A DNA stretch of 64,000 nt from Ancylobacter novellus DSM 506. GTDB taxonomy: Bacteria > Pseudomonadota > Alphaproteobacteria > Rhizobiales > Xanthobacteraceae. Under the pieces are notes generated by a model. That model was not told the DNA's origin and did no database searches. It saw only the letters and a list, made by a program, of their open reading frames with translations. This document shows positions 8,481-17,564 of the stretch, in pieces (position 1 is the stretch's first letter; each line of letters opens with the position of its first letter). Both the position numbers and the translations under genes were made by a program. The stretch is taken from positions 1,984,001-2,048,000 of the forward strand of contig NC_014217.1 in assembly GCF_000092925.1 (NCBI RefSeq). Reading direction: 5' to 3'.

Positions 8481-9398
8481 TCAGCAGTGCGAGAACATCA
8501 GGCGCCCTGGTGTTTCCACTCTGGCGGTCAGGATTTGGCCGGTCTCCGATTCCGTGATGTAGAGCGTGCGGCGATCCTCGCCGCCATAGGCCAGATTGGT
8601 AGTGGCCAGCCCCGCGCATGACTTTACCCGCGCCACCGGCTCGCCAATTGCGTTGACGATCCAGACGCTTCCCAGACCGAGATGGGCGATGGCGAGACCG
8701 CCCGCCTCGTCGATCGCCAGCCCGTCGGGTCCGTTGCCGCCCGACAGCCGGATATAGGCGCCGACCTTGAAGGCCGCTCCCGAGGCATTCAGCGGCACGC
8801 GCCAGACCGCGTTGTCGCGCGTCACGTTGAGGAAGACGATATCTTCGTCGAGGTTGAGCACCAGCCCGTTGGGACTGGGGATTCCCTGCAGCAGCATGTC
8901 GAGCCGCCCGCCATCGGCACGAAGGCGGTAGAGCCGGCCGCTCGGGTCCTGCAAGCCGGTCAGGCCCTGATCGGTGAAATAGAGGTCGCCATTGCTGGCG
9001 AAGAACAGGTCGTTCACGCCCTTGAACGGACCGAATTCGGAAGCCTGAACCACCGGCTCGACGGCACCGCGTTCCGGGTCCAGGAGCATGATGCCATGAC
9101 GGAAATCAGCGACGAAGATGCGGCCGTCGCGATGGATCTTCAGCCCGTTGGGCTCGCCGTCATACTCGATCACCAGGGTGAATTCGCCGTCGGGCGAGAC
9201 ACGGAAGATGCGTCCCCAGGCGACGTCGACGACGTAGAGATTGCCCAGCCGGTCGAAGGAAGGCCCCTCGAGGAACACCGGCGTCGGCCGCCCGCCGCGT
9301 TGGACCTGCGCCCATTTCGAGGTGCGGCCATGTATGCGGAATCGCTCGGGAACGCGCGCGAAGACGGTGGTCTCGATGACGGGCGGCGGTGCGTACAT
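8481..9398 (-). CDS. SMP-30/gluconolactonase-family lactonase
   Basis: This 305-residue six-bladed beta-propeller of the SMP-30/gluconolactonase/LRE family has candidate metal ligands E44 (LEGPSFD), an Asn in GVNDLFF, an Asn in PSPNGLVL and an Asp in GPDGLAID. The DLYFTDQGLTGLQDPSGRLY strand is typical. Members hydrolyse sugar lactones in the cytoplasm. It is the last gene of a minus-strand series that includes uronate dehydrogenase, whose product is an aldarolactone, so opening that lactone is the natural role. No signal peptide is seen. Confidence 0.85.
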   Translation of the reverse strand: MYAPPPVIETTVFARVPERFRIHGRTSKWAQVQRGGRPTPVFLEGPSFDRLGNLYVVDVAWGRIFRVSPDGEFTLVIEYDGEPNGLKIHRDGRIFVADFRHGIMLLDPERGAVEPVVQASEFGPFKGVNDLFFASNGDLYFTDQGLTGLQDPSGRLYRLRADGGRLDMLLQGIPSPNGLVLNLDEDIVFLNVTRDNAVWRVPLNASGAAFKVGAYIRLSGGNGPDGLAIDEAGGLAIAHLGLGSVWIVNAIGEPVARVKSCAGLATTNLAYGGEDRRTLYITESETGQILTARVETPGRLMFSHC

Positions 9399-9425
9399 GG
9401 GCGTTCTGCCAGAAGAGGAAGGAAG

Positions 9426-10439
9426 TCAGGACTTGCGCGGCGGCGCGGTGGTGTCGCGCACCATCAGGCCGACCGGGATTTCGACCGTCGGCGGCGCCGG
9501 CTCGCCGGCAACCCGTGCCAGCAGATATTCGGCGGCGCGCACGCCGATCTCGCGCGCCGGCACATGCAGCGTGGTCAGCGCCGGACGGATCTGCGACGCG
9601 AAGTCGAGATCGTCGAAACCCGCGATCGAGATGTCCTGCGGAACCCGGATGCCCTGCCGGGCGCACTCTATGAGGGCGCCGAAGGCGAGCATGTCATTGC
9701 CGCAATAGACCGCCGTCGGCGGGTTGGGCGTGCCGAGCAGCGCCCGCAACGCCAGCTGCCCCTCGACGATACGGTAGGGTCGCTCGATGAGGGCTTGCTG
9801 GCCGAGTGCAAGGCCCCGTTCGGCGAGCACCCGGCGCATGCCTTCGAGACGTCCCCGCGCACGGTCATTGTCGCGGGTGATGCCTGCGATCGCGCCGATG
9901 CGGGTGTGGCCGAGGTCCAGCAGATGCGTGGCGATGCGTCCGGCGGCCTCGACATTGTCGAAGCCGACGCTGGGCACGTCCTTGGACAGCACCCAGGTCA
10001 CGACGAAGGGGATGTTGCGCTGCTGAAGGAAGTTCAGCATCTCGGGATCGTGCTCGGCGCCCACCAGCATCATGCCCTGGGCGCCGTGCGCCACCAGCGC
10101 CATCACCTTCTCGAATTCGTTCTTCCGGTCATAGCCGCTGCTGGCCAGTGTGAAGCCGTAGCCGGATTCGCGAAGGCGGTTCTGCATGGCCTCTGCGCCG
10201 GCAGCGAAGTTGGGGTTCTCCAGATGCGGAATGATCGCCCCGATCACCGGCCATTGCCGCGCCCGCGCGATGCGCGCGGCGCCCTGCGGGACATAGCCGA
10301 GCCGTGCGGCGGCCGCCTCGATGCTGCTCTTCACCTCAGGAGCGACGGGCCCCGTGCCGTTGAGCGCCCGCGACACCGTCGCGCCGGAGACCCCGACCGC
10401 CCGTGCGATGTCCTCGACCCGTACTCGACCTGAAGGCAT
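9426..10439 (-). CDS. LacI-family transcriptional regulator
   Basis: The helix-turn-helix and hinge are at the very N terminus (VEDIARAVGVSGATVSRALN, about residues 8-27). A periplasmic-binding-protein-like effector domain follows, with PVIGAIIPHLENPNFA, AVYCGNDMLAFGAL and ISIAGFDDLDFA. I start it at ATG 10439, which gives 337 residues and places the HTH normally; the longer open frame upstream has no family features. It probably controls the ABC importer/uronate operon in which it lies, in response to a sugar or sugar acid. Confidence 0.9.
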   Translation of the reverse strand: MPSGRVRVEDIARAVGVSGATVSRALNGTGPVAPEVKSSIEAAAARLGYVPQGAARIARARQWPVIGAIIPHLENPNFAAGAEAMQNRLRESGYGFTLASSGYDRKNEFEKVMALVAHGAQGMMLVGAEHDPEMLNFLQQRNIPFVVTWVLSKDVPSVGFDNVEAAGRIATHLLDLGHTRIGAIAGITRDNDRARGRLEGMRRVLAERGLALGQQALIERPYRIVEGQLALRALLGTPNPPTAVYCGNDMLAFGALIECARQGIRVPQDISIAGFDDLDFASQIRPALTTLHVPAREIGVRAAEYLLARVAGEPAPPTVEIPVGLMVRDTTAPPRKS

Positions 10440-10507
10440 ACGCTTGGGCCGCAATCTCTTCCCCTCATCAGATCCGCGCCGACCTTGGCCGAGCTGCGGA
10501 AGCAGTG

Positions 10508-11317
10508 TCAATCGATGAACAGGCCGTGATCGCCGAGGCCCCAGGCGCAATACCATCCGCCATGGAAGGGTTTGGCCCCCTCCAGTTCCGGAGCGCCGTT
10601 GGCCAGCACCTCCTCGGCGTAATCCTCGGCATCGTCCACGGGCCGATAGCCGAGCACACCCGCCTCGCGGTTGTCCCAGATCAGGCGGGAATTCGCCGAC
10701 ATGCCGTAGGCCACGACATAGTGCAGCAACGGCGCCTCGATGGAGCAACGCAGCAGTTCGACCATGTCGCGCGGGCTGATCCAGACGGAAAGATGCCGGA
10801 TATCGGCGGGCTTCGGCCGATAGGCGCCGATGCGCAGGCTCACCACGCTCAGCCCGAACTTGTCGGCGTAGAGCCGGCCGAGTGCCTCGCCGGTCACCTT
10901 GCTGACACCGTAATAGCTGTCCGGGCGAGGCGCGATCGCGCCGGTCAGAACCTCGCTGCGACGGTAATAGCCGATCGCGTGATGGCTGGAGGCAAAGACT
11001 ACCCGCTTTACCCCGGCGCGCCGGGCGGCCTCGAAGACATTATAGGTGCCGACAATATTGGCCGGCAGCACCTGCTCCCAGGCATTGCTCTCGGGTTCCA
11101 CCGACACGCCGGCGAGGTGGACGACGCAGTCGATGCCCTGCATGGCGGCTTCGAGCGCCTCAAGGTTGCAGATGTCGACCTTGAGACATTCCTCGTCGGC
11201 ATTCGCCGGCTCTATGTCCGCCAGGTCGAGCAGGCGCATCAGCGGATAGCGTCCGGCGAGCCGGTGCCGCGCCTCCCGCCCGATGATGCCGCCGGCACCT
11301 GTCATCAATACGCGCAT
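10508..11317 (-). CDS. udh: Uronate dehydrogenase (NAD-dependent, SDR superfamily)
   Basis: The 269-residue extended-SDR-like protein has the NAD loop TGAGGIIGREARHRL at the N terminus, DICNLEALEAAMQGIDCVVHL, the substrate-region VFASSHHAIGYYRRSE, and the catalytic YYGVSK motif (Y-x3-K). The series NEECxxxD, HLxGxSVE, NIxGxYNxxEAAR, ASSxHxIGYY and YGVSKxxGE matches Agrobacterium/Pseudomonas uronate dehydrogenases from memory. These oxidise galacturonate or glucuronate to the aldarolactone with NAD+. Position between a sugar ABC importer and a lactonase supports this. A galactose/glucose-epimerase-type role is less likely because of the short length. Confidence 0.78.
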   Translation of the reverse strand: MRVLMTGAGGIIGREARHRLAGRYPLMRLLDLADIEPANADEECLKVDICNLEALEAAMQGIDCVVHLAGVSVEPESNAWEQVLPANIVGTYNVFEAARRAGVKRVVFASSHHAIGYYRRSEVLTGAIAPRPDSYYGVSKVTGEALGRLYADKFGLSVVSLRIGAYRPKPADIRHLSVWISPRDMVELLRCSIEAPLLHYVVAYGMSANSRLIWDNREAGVLGYRPVDDAEDYAEEVLANGAPELEGAKPFHGGWYCAWGLGDHGLFID

Positions 11318-11367
11318 GACTTGACTCTTCCTCTCCTGGCCCGCGCGCGGCGAGCGCGCCCGCGGCG

Positions 11368-12456
11368 TCAGTGAATGACGCGGATCGCCTTCTGGGTGTC
11401 GACGTCAAAAAAGTGCATCTGGTCGGCGGCAATCGAGACCGTCACAGGCTCGTGGACGCGGATCGGCGCATCCGGGGCAACCCGTGCCACGGTGAGGGCC
11501 GTACTCCCGATCCGCATGTCGAGGTGCATTTCCGAGCCGAGCTGCTCGATCACGTCGACGGTTCCCTCGAGCTGATTGCCGAAGGCGCCGATCGAAATAT
11601 GCTCGGGGCGGATGCCGACCATGACCGGCCGGCCGGCATAGCCGCGCAGAGCCGCCTTGTTCCGTTCGCCCACCGCCAGTGACGCGCCCTCGACGCTGAC
11701 ACGCTCGCCGAGCTCATCCAGCGTGCCCTTGAACACGTTCATGGCCGGCGCGCCGATGAAGCCGGCGACGAACAGGTTCTCCGGACGGTTGTAGACATCG
11801 AGCGGTGTTCCCACCTGCTGGACGAGGCCGTCCTTCATGATCACGACGAGATCGCCGAGCGTCATCGCCTCCACCTGGTCATGGGTCACGTAGACCGAGG
11901 TCGCCGGCACACGCTCGCGCAGGCGCTTGAGCTCAACGCGCATCTGCGCACGCAGCTTGGCATCGAGGTTCGACAGCGGCTCGTCGAACAGGAAGACCTG
12001 CGGGTGGCGGACGATGCAGCGGCCCAGCGCCACGCGCTGTTGCTGGCCGCCGGAGAGTTGCTTGGGACGGCGCTGCAGCAGCGGCTCGATGCTCAGGATC
12101 GAGGCGGCGTGGGCAATCTTCTCGGCGATCCTGGCCTCGCTTTCCTTCCGGTTGCGCAGGCCGAAGGCCAGATTGTCGTAGACCGTCATGTGCTGGTAGA
12201 GCGCATAGTTCTGAAACACCATCGCGATATCGCGATCCTTGGGGGGAAGGTCGTTCACGACCCGCCCTCCGATGCTGATGGTCCCGCCGCTGATCTCTTC
12301 CAGGCCGGCGATCATGCGCAGCGTGGTGGACTTGCCACAGCCGGACGGGCCGACCAGCACGGCGAAGGCGCCCTCGGGGATCTTCAGGTCGATGCTGCGC
12401 ACCGCGGTCACGCCGCCATAGCTCTTTACGAGCTGGTTCAGAACGACTTCCGCCAT
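11368..12456 (-). CDS. Sugar ABC transporter ATPase (MalK/UgpC type)
   Basis: The 362-residue ATPase has Walker A GPSGCGKST (about 36-44), the Q-loop VFQNYALYQHM, signature LSGGQQQRVALGRCIV, Walker B VFLFDEPLSNLD and the switch His in YVTHDQVEAM. A C-terminal TOBE/regulatory domain follows (about 240-362). Such ATPases energise carbohydrate importers with two permeases and a binding protein, which are encoded immediately upstream in the same operon. FVAGFIGAPAMNVF is the usual linker of UgpC/MalK proteins. The substrate is set by the binding protein, not by this subunit. Confidence 0.93.
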   Translation of the reverse strand: MAEVVLNQLVKSYGGVTAVRSIDLKIPEGAFAVLVGPSGCGKSTTLRMIAGLEEISGGTISIGGRVVNDLPPKDRDIAMVFQNYALYQHMTVYDNLAFGLRNRKESEARIAEKIAHAASILSIEPLLQRRPKQLSGGQQQRVALGRCIVRHPQVFLFDEPLSNLDAKLRAQMRVELKRLRERVPATSVYVTHDQVEAMTLGDLVVIMKDGLVQQVGTPLDVYNRPENLFVAGFIGAPAMNVFKGTLDELGERVSVEGASLAVGERNKAALRGYAGRPVMVGIRPEHISIGAFGNQLEGTVDVIEQLGSEMHLDMRIGSTALTVARVAPDAPIRVHEPVTVSIAADQMHFFDVDTQKAIRVIH

Positions 12457-12493
12457 CGGTAGGACTCCAGAATTCGCAACAAGATGCGCGTGA

Positions 12494-13360
12494 TCAGATC
12501 TTCAGGCCGGTGATGACGTATTTCTGGCCGAAGAAGGTGATGAGCAGGGCCGGGCCAAGCGCCATGACGGCGGTGGCGCTCATGAGATTCCACTCGATGC
12601 CGAGTTCGTGGACGAACTGCGCCATGACCACGGTCAGCACCGGCGTGTTGTGGCTGGTGAGCAGCAGCGCGAACAGGAACTCGTTCCAGGTCCACAGCCA
12701 GCAGAGGACCGCGAGCGCGGCCAGCCCCGGCACGGCGGAAGGCAGCGCGACGCGGACGAAAGCTCCCCACCGCGTGCAGCCGTCGATCAGAGCCGCATAT
12801 TCCATCGACGGATCGATCCCGTCGAAGAAGCCCTTCATCAGCCACGAGAAGAAGCAGATGTGAACGGCGATGTGCGGCAGCAGCAGGCCGAGATAGGTGT
12901 CGTAGACGCCGAGGTTCTGCGTGACGATGTAGAGCGGCAGCACCCAGGAGATGTAGGGCACGCAGCGGAACACGTAGATGATGGAGAACCAGCCGCTGGC
13001 GATGGGACCGCGAAAGCGAGAGAGCATGTAGCCGCTGGTCACCGTGATGCCGAGCGACAGGACCGTCGCCAGCGTGGCGATGATCGCGCTGTTCACATAG
13101 GCCTTGATCACCGTCCGGTTCTCGAACACCTCGGTGAAGTTATCGAGCGTGAACTCCGTGCCGCGATGAACGTAGAACATGCCGGAGGCCGGGCGCAGCG
13201 AGGTCAGCACCAGCCACAGCACCGGAAAGGCGATGACGAAACCGATCCCGATGACGAAGAGATAGAAGAAGGCCCGCCGCGCACCCGGCGCCATCAGGGC
13301 GAAGAAGCCGCGCTCGCTCTTGTGCATGGGAGACTGCGCATCGAGACTGGCAACGGTCAT
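12494..13360 (-). CDS. Carbohydrate ABC transporter permease (MalG type)
   Basis: The 288-residue inner-membrane permease has about six helices and the EAA loop region MKGFFDGIDPSMEYAALIDG (family consensus EAAxxDGA), followed by a helix rich in VPGLAALAVLCWLWTWNEFL. An extended N-terminal cytoplasmic segment precedes the first helix (FFYLFVIGIGFVIAFPVLWL). It pairs with the MalF-type subunit encoded immediately upstream, whose stop it overlaps by 4 bp, and with the ATPase downstream. Confidence 0.92.
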   Translation of the reverse strand: MTVASLDAQSPMHKSERGFFALMAPGARRAFFYLFVIGIGFVIAFPVLWLVLTSLRPASGMFYVHRGTEFTLDNFTEVFENRTVIKAYVNSAIIATLATVLSLGITVTSGYMLSRFRGPIASGWFSIIYVFRCVPYISWVLPLYIVTQNLGVYDTYLGLLLPHIAVHICFFSWLMKGFFDGIDPSMEYAALIDGCTRWGAFVRVALPSAVPGLAALAVLCWLWTWNEFLFALLLTSHNTPVLTVVMAQFVHELGIEWNLMSATAVMALGPALLITFFGQKYVITGLKI

Positions 13361-14253
13361 TTCGATACCTCCACCGCACGGTTGAGCAGCCGGTAGAGCA
13401 CCAGGCCAAAGATCACGATCACCACGCCACCGATGAGGGCGGCTGCGGAGCCCTTACCGAAATTCATGCGCTGGAAGGCTTCGACATAGGCGTAGATGCT
13501 GAACATCTCGGTGGTGCGGGCGGGGCCGCCGCCGGAGATGACCCACACCTGGTCGAACACGCGGAACGCGTCGATCGAGCGGATGACGACGCAGACCACG
13601 ATGACCGGGCGCAGCATCGGCAAGGTAAGGGAACGGAAGACGCGCCAGCGGCCGGCGGCGTCGATGGCCGCCGCCTCAAACGGCTCCTTCGGCAGGCTCT
13701 GCAGGCCGGCGAGAAGCAGCACGGCGAACCACGGCGTCCACAGCCAGACGTCGGCCAGGACGATCACCATCATGGTGGTCCAGCGATAGGCGAGCCAGGC
13801 GACGGGAGGCAGGCCGATGCCCTCCAGCACCACGTTCACGATGCCGAACTGGTCGTTGAACATCCAGCGCATCATGATCGAGGCGATGACCGGAGCCACC
13901 ATCAGCGGCAGCAGGACGATGGTGCGCACTACCGACTGGCCGACGAAGTTGCGGTTGAGCAGAAGGGCAAGGCCCAGCCCGCACACCAGCGAGAGCGAAA
14001 CGCTGAGCACGAGGAACAGCAGCGTGTTCGGGATGGCGAGGCCGAAGAACGCCGGATCGGTAATGACTTCGATATAGTGCTTCAGTCCGACCCAGGTCTT
14101 CTTCGGATCGTAGAGCGTCCAGTCCCGGAACGAGGCGTTCGCGCCCAGAACGATCGGGACCACTTGGAACAGCGCCATGGTGATGGCGGCCGGCGCGATG
14201 AGCGCCAGCATGAAGCGCTCCTTTTCCCCGAAGAATGAGGCCAGGCGTCTCAT
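13357..14253 (-). CDS. Carbohydrate ABC transporter permease (MalF/UgpA type)
   Basis: The 298-residue permease has six predicted helices. Its EAA loop reads LQSLPKEPFEAAAIDAAGRW, the standard EAA-x3-G site that contacts the ATPase. It follows the binding-protein gene by about 75 bp and overlaps the second permease gene. ALIAPAAITMALFQVVPIVL is the first helix. The order binding protein, permease, permease, ATPase is the usual CUT1-type sugar importer order. Confidence 0.92.
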   Translation of the reverse strand: MRRLASFFGEKERFMLALIAPAAITMALFQVVPIVLGANASFRDWTLYDPKKTWVGLKHYIEVITDPAFFGLAIPNTLLFLVLSVSLSLVCGLGLALLLNRNFVGQSVVRTIVLLPLMVAPVIASIMMRWMFNDQFGIVNVVLEGIGLPPVAWLAYRWTTMMVIVLADVWLWTPWFAVLLLAGLQSLPKEPFEAAAIDAAGRWRVFRSLTLPMLRPVIVVCVVIRSIDAFRVFDQVWVISGGGPARTTEMFSIYAYVEAFQRMNFGKGSAAALIGGVVIVIFGLVLYRLLNRAVEVSK

Positions 14254-14327
14254 ATTGAGCTTCCCCGCGCGTAAAAGAGGGGCGGAAGCCGCGTCGGGCT
14301 TCCGCCAGGTTCGGCTCCCGGGAGGGA

Positions 14328-15632
14328 TCAGTTCGTCCGGGCCGCCGCGGCGTGGATGGCGGGCGCGGCGTCTTCCAGCTTCTTCGGAATGTCCTCGCGC
14401 GAGCCGTTCAGCGCGCCGACGACACCGTCATTGTAAGCCTTGTGGATGGCCGGCCATTCGGGGGTGTAATAGCCGCCGGCGATGACCTGCATCACCTTGA
14501 AGACCACCTCGTCGGCACGACGGAACAGGGGATCGGTCTCGGCGAGCGTCTTCCACACCTCGGTGTTCGGCGGCGGACCGCCGGTCGCCTTCCACAGCCC
14601 GATCTGGCCTTCCTTGTCGAGCATCATGGCGCCCAGCATCTTCTTGGCGACTTCCTGGCGCTCGGCCGGCACGCCCTTGGGAATGGCCCAGCCCCAGATG
14701 TCATTCCACGCGACGTGTTCCTTGCGCGAGGGCCCGAGGGGCAGGAAGCCGATATTGATCTTGCCGGCGACCTTGGACTTCTTCGGATCGTTGAACTGCC
14801 CGTAGAGCGTGAGGTCCGCCACGGTGAAGGCGGCGTCGCCCGCCTGGAAGATCGCATTGGCGTCGTTGCGGGTATAGGAGATCATCGCCGGCGGGCTGAT
14901 CTTGGTCTTGTTGATCGCGTCCCACCAATATTCGACGACCTGCTGCGAGCAGGGCTCGGCGATCATCGGCTTCCAGCCATTGGCGGCGAGCACCTTGTTG
15001 TCGCGCTCATAGGCCGGGGCCAGCACGTCGCAATTATTCGTCCAGTTGGCCCAGAACCAGCTGAACCAGCTGTGGTTCATCGCCATGCTGCCGACGAAGC
15101 CCCACTTCACCTTGCCGTCCTGCTGGAGCTTCTGGGAGAGCGTCGAAAGCTCATCCCAGGTCTTGGGCAGATGCGCTTCATCGACGAGATCGGTGCGATA
15201 GTAGAAGACGCCGAAGGTGTGGGCCATCGGCACCACGGTGGGCTTGCCGTTGTCATTGAGGAACGCGACGTCCACCGTCTGCTTCAGCGCCGTGTCCATG
15301 CCGGGCACGTCGTTGGTCGGCGCGAGCCAGCCCTTCCAGAGCTGGCCCCAGTCGTCATTGTGCCAGATGATGTCGTACTGATCGCCGCCGGAGGTCAGCG
15401 TCGCCGTGACCTTTTCCATGAAGATCTCGTAGGCCATCGGAATCTTGACGATGGTCACGCCGTTCTTGGCGGCCCATTTTTCCATGATGGCAATGGAAGC
15501 CTCCTGAATCGGATGCTTCATGTAGCCGATCTTGATCTCGACCGCCGATGCCGCGGTCGATCCCATGAGCGCACCAACGCCCAACGCCCCGGCCGCCACT
15601 AGCGCGCGAATATGCGCCACCCAACCCTTCAT
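14328..15632 (-). CDS. Extracellular sugar-binding protein (CUT1 family)
   Basis: The 434-residue protein has a Sec signal peptide (1-30, cleavage near ASA) and a solute-binding fold of the SBP_bac_1 type, with ITSA-like early strands replaced by VEIKIGYMKHPIQEASIAIM, then DIIWHNDDWGQLWKGWLAP, and PTVVPMAHTFGVFYYRTDLV. It delivers a carbohydrate to the permease pair encoded next. The operon also holds uronate dehydrogenase, so a uronate or uronate-containing oligosaccharide is plausible but unproven. It is the first gene of the operon and lies just downstream of a long AT-rich promoter region. Confidence 0.88.
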   Translation of the reverse strand: MKGWVAHIRALVAAGALGVGALMGSTAASAVEIKIGYMKHPIQEASIAIMEKWAAKNGVTIVKIPMAYEIFMEKVTATLTSGGDQYDIIWHNDDWGQLWKGWLAPTNDVPGMDTALKQTVDVAFLNDNGKPTVVPMAHTFGVFYYRTDLVDEAHLPKTWDELSTLSQKLQQDGKVKWGFVGSMAMNHSWFSWFWANWTNNCDVLAPAYERDNKVLAANGWKPMIAEPCSQQVVEYWWDAINKTKISPPAMISYTRNDANAIFQAGDAAFTVADLTLYGQFNDPKKSKVAGKINIGFLPLGPSRKEHVAWNDIWGWAIPKGVPAERQEVAKKMLGAMMLDKEGQIGLWKATGGPPPNTEVWKTLAETDPLFRRADEVVFKVMQVIAGGYYTPEWPAIHKAYNDGVVGALNGSREDIPKKLEDAAPAIHAAAARTN

Positions 15633-16268
15633 CGCCTGCTCCCTAAGATGTGGGCATCAACGCCCTTTTTGTGATTGAGATTACATTATTTCAGCGAAAA
15701 TCACCTCGTCAAGTACCGTTATGCAGATAATTTCCCTTATAAATCAATGTGATAATCAATTTCATCTCTTGTAAAATTTACATCAATCAATAAAAGTCGC
15801 TTCCTATGCCGATCTTTGGCCTATTAATCGCCACCCCTTGGTATTTTGAATAACATGACAGACCCATCACGCAGATCACAGCCAATGTCGGGCGAGTGAG
15901 ATGCAGCTTCATGCAACCACATATTCCCTCCAAGGACACCCTCGCCGTACGCAATCAGCATCGCAGGATTCGCGTTGTATGTAATTTTTACACATCGCTA
16001 CGTTTGTCATTAACTAACTGATTATACGTAACTTTATGGCGAATTAGCTCTTGCTGACGCCGCGTTGACACCGAACATGACTTATGCGAGCTATGTATAG
16101 CTTCCACATGTCGCCCCCGACAGAGACCGCAATCGACCATTCGCCGTGATCCGCGGAGTCTATTTTGACGAATAGTCGAAATTGCAAGAAATTCAGCGAA
16201 TATCGAAGTTCAATCGCCATGCGATCATCCAATAACAACTTGTTCTCAACCGCGATGGAGCTTCGGCG
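15633..16268. promoter_or_regulatory. AT-rich divergent control region with two 13-bp inverted motifs
   Basis: About 640 bp without a convincing gene separates the ABC operon (minus) from the hydroxy-acid dehydrogenase (plus). It is far richer in A+T than its neighbours. Two similar 13-mers occur, TGTAAAATTTACA at 15770-15782 and TGTAATTTTTACA at 15980-15992, each with inverted halves around an odd centre and starting 210 bp apart. This spacing would place them on the same DNA face. They are read as candidate operators; the protein that binds them is unknown. The LacI regulator of the adjoining operon is one candidate. Confidence 0.45.
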
Positions 16269-17534
16269 ATGAGCGACGCGGGTTCGATGCCGCTGCCATC
16301 CGACGCGCGCGATCCGCTTGCCGAGACGGCCCCGATCCAGGCATCCGTGCGGCCGGTGGCTTCGGATGTTCCTCGCCGGTTCCGCAACTATCTGGCGCTC
16401 GACGATTTCGAGCGGGCGGCGCGCCGGCATCTGCCGCGCATGATCTACGGCTATGTCTCTGGAGCGGTGGAGACCGGCTCGGGCATGCGCGAGGCGCGCC
16501 AAGCCTACGCCGATCTCGCATTGGTGCCGCGCACGCTCATGGACGTGGCCGCTCGACACCAGGCGCGTGGGCTGTTCGGTCCGTCCTACGCGAGCCCCTT
16601 CGGCATCGCCCCTCTCGGCGGCGCCGCGATGGTCGCCTACCGCGCCGATATCGAGCTCGCCGCGGCGGCGCGCGCGGCGCAGGTGCCGATGATCCTCAGC
16701 GCTTCCTCGCTGATCAAGCTGGAGGATGTGCACCGCGAGAATCCGGATGCCTGGTTCCAGGCCTATCTGGCCGGCCATCAGCCACGCATCGACGCGATGG
16801 TCGACCGCGTGGCGTCAGCCGGGTTCGGCACGCTGGTCGTCACCGCCGACACGCCGGTTCCCGGAAATCGCGAGAACAACACCCGCAGCGGCTTCAGCAT
16901 GCCGCTGCGGATCACGCCGAAGGTCGCGCTCGATAGCGTGCTGCATCCGCGCTGGCTGATCGGCACCGTCGGCCGGACGTTTCTTCGTCACGGCGTACCG
17001 CATTTCGAGAACATGGACGCGGCACAGGGCCCGCCCATGTTCTCCCGCGATTTCGTGCGCAACATGAACAGCCGCGACCAGCTGGCCTGGTGCCATGTGG
17101 AGGCGATCCGCCGCCGCTGGAAGGGCAAGCTGGTGGTCAAGGGGCTGCTGGCCGCCGCCGATGTCCGCAAGGCGCGACAGATCGGTGTCGATGGCGTGAT
17201 CATCTCCAATCACGGCGGCCGTCAGCTCGACTACGCCCTGGCTCCGATCCGCGCGCTGCCGGAACTGCGCGCCGAGGCGCAGGAGATGACCGTCATGCTC
17301 GATGGCGGCATTCGCCGCGGCACCGATGTGCTGAAGGCATTGGCCCTCGGTGCCGATTTCGTCTTCCTCGGCCGCCCGTTCCTTTATGCCGCCTCGCTCG
17401 GCGGCACGGAGGGCGTGCTGCACGCCATCCGGCTGCTGTCCGAGGAGATTCACCGGGACATGGCCCTGATGGGGCTGCGCACCCTGGACGAGCTCACCCC
17501 CGACATGGTGCGGCCTATCCCTAGCCGCGGGTAG
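16269..17534 (+). CDS. FMN-dependent alpha-hydroxy-acid (L-lactate-type) dehydrogenase
   Basis: The 421-residue TIM-barrel flavoenzyme has the family sequence LALDDFERAARRHLPRMIYG near residue 41, FGIAPLGGAAM, the active-site motif SNHGGRQLD (catalytic His and substrate-binding Arg) and the FMN-phosphate site DGGIRRGTDVLKALALGADF. It oxidises a 2-hydroxy acid such as lactate or glycolate and passes electrons to the respiratory chain or oxygen. A low-complexity N-terminal extension of about 35 residues precedes the domain. A GGAG Shine-Dalgarno lies before ATG 16269. It leads a three-gene unit with the next two genes, which may handle a hydroxy acid related to the neighbouring sugar-acid pathways. 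Confidence 0.85.
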   Translation: MSDAGSMPLPSDARDPLAETAPIQASVRPVASDVPRRFRNYLALDDFERAARRHLPRMIYGYVSGAVETGSGMREARQAYADLALVPRTLMDVAARHQARGLFGPSYASPFGIAPLGGAAMVAYRADIELAAAARAAQVPMILSASSLIKLEDVHRENPDAWFQAYLAGHQPRIDAMVDRVASAGFGTLVVTADTPVPGNRENNTRSGFSMPLRITPKVALDSVLHPRWLIGTVGRTFLRHGVPHFENMDAAQGPPMFSRDFVRNMNSRDQLAWCHVEAIRRRWKGKLVVKGLLAAADVRKARQIGVDGVIISNHGGRQLDYALAPIRALPELRAEAQEMTVMLDGGIRRGTDVLKALALGADFVFLGRPFLYAASLGGTEGVLHAIRLLSEEIHRDMALMGLRTLDELTPDMVRPIPSRG

Positions 17535-17564
17535 GCGCCTCGCATTACCGAGTGGAGAAGAACA

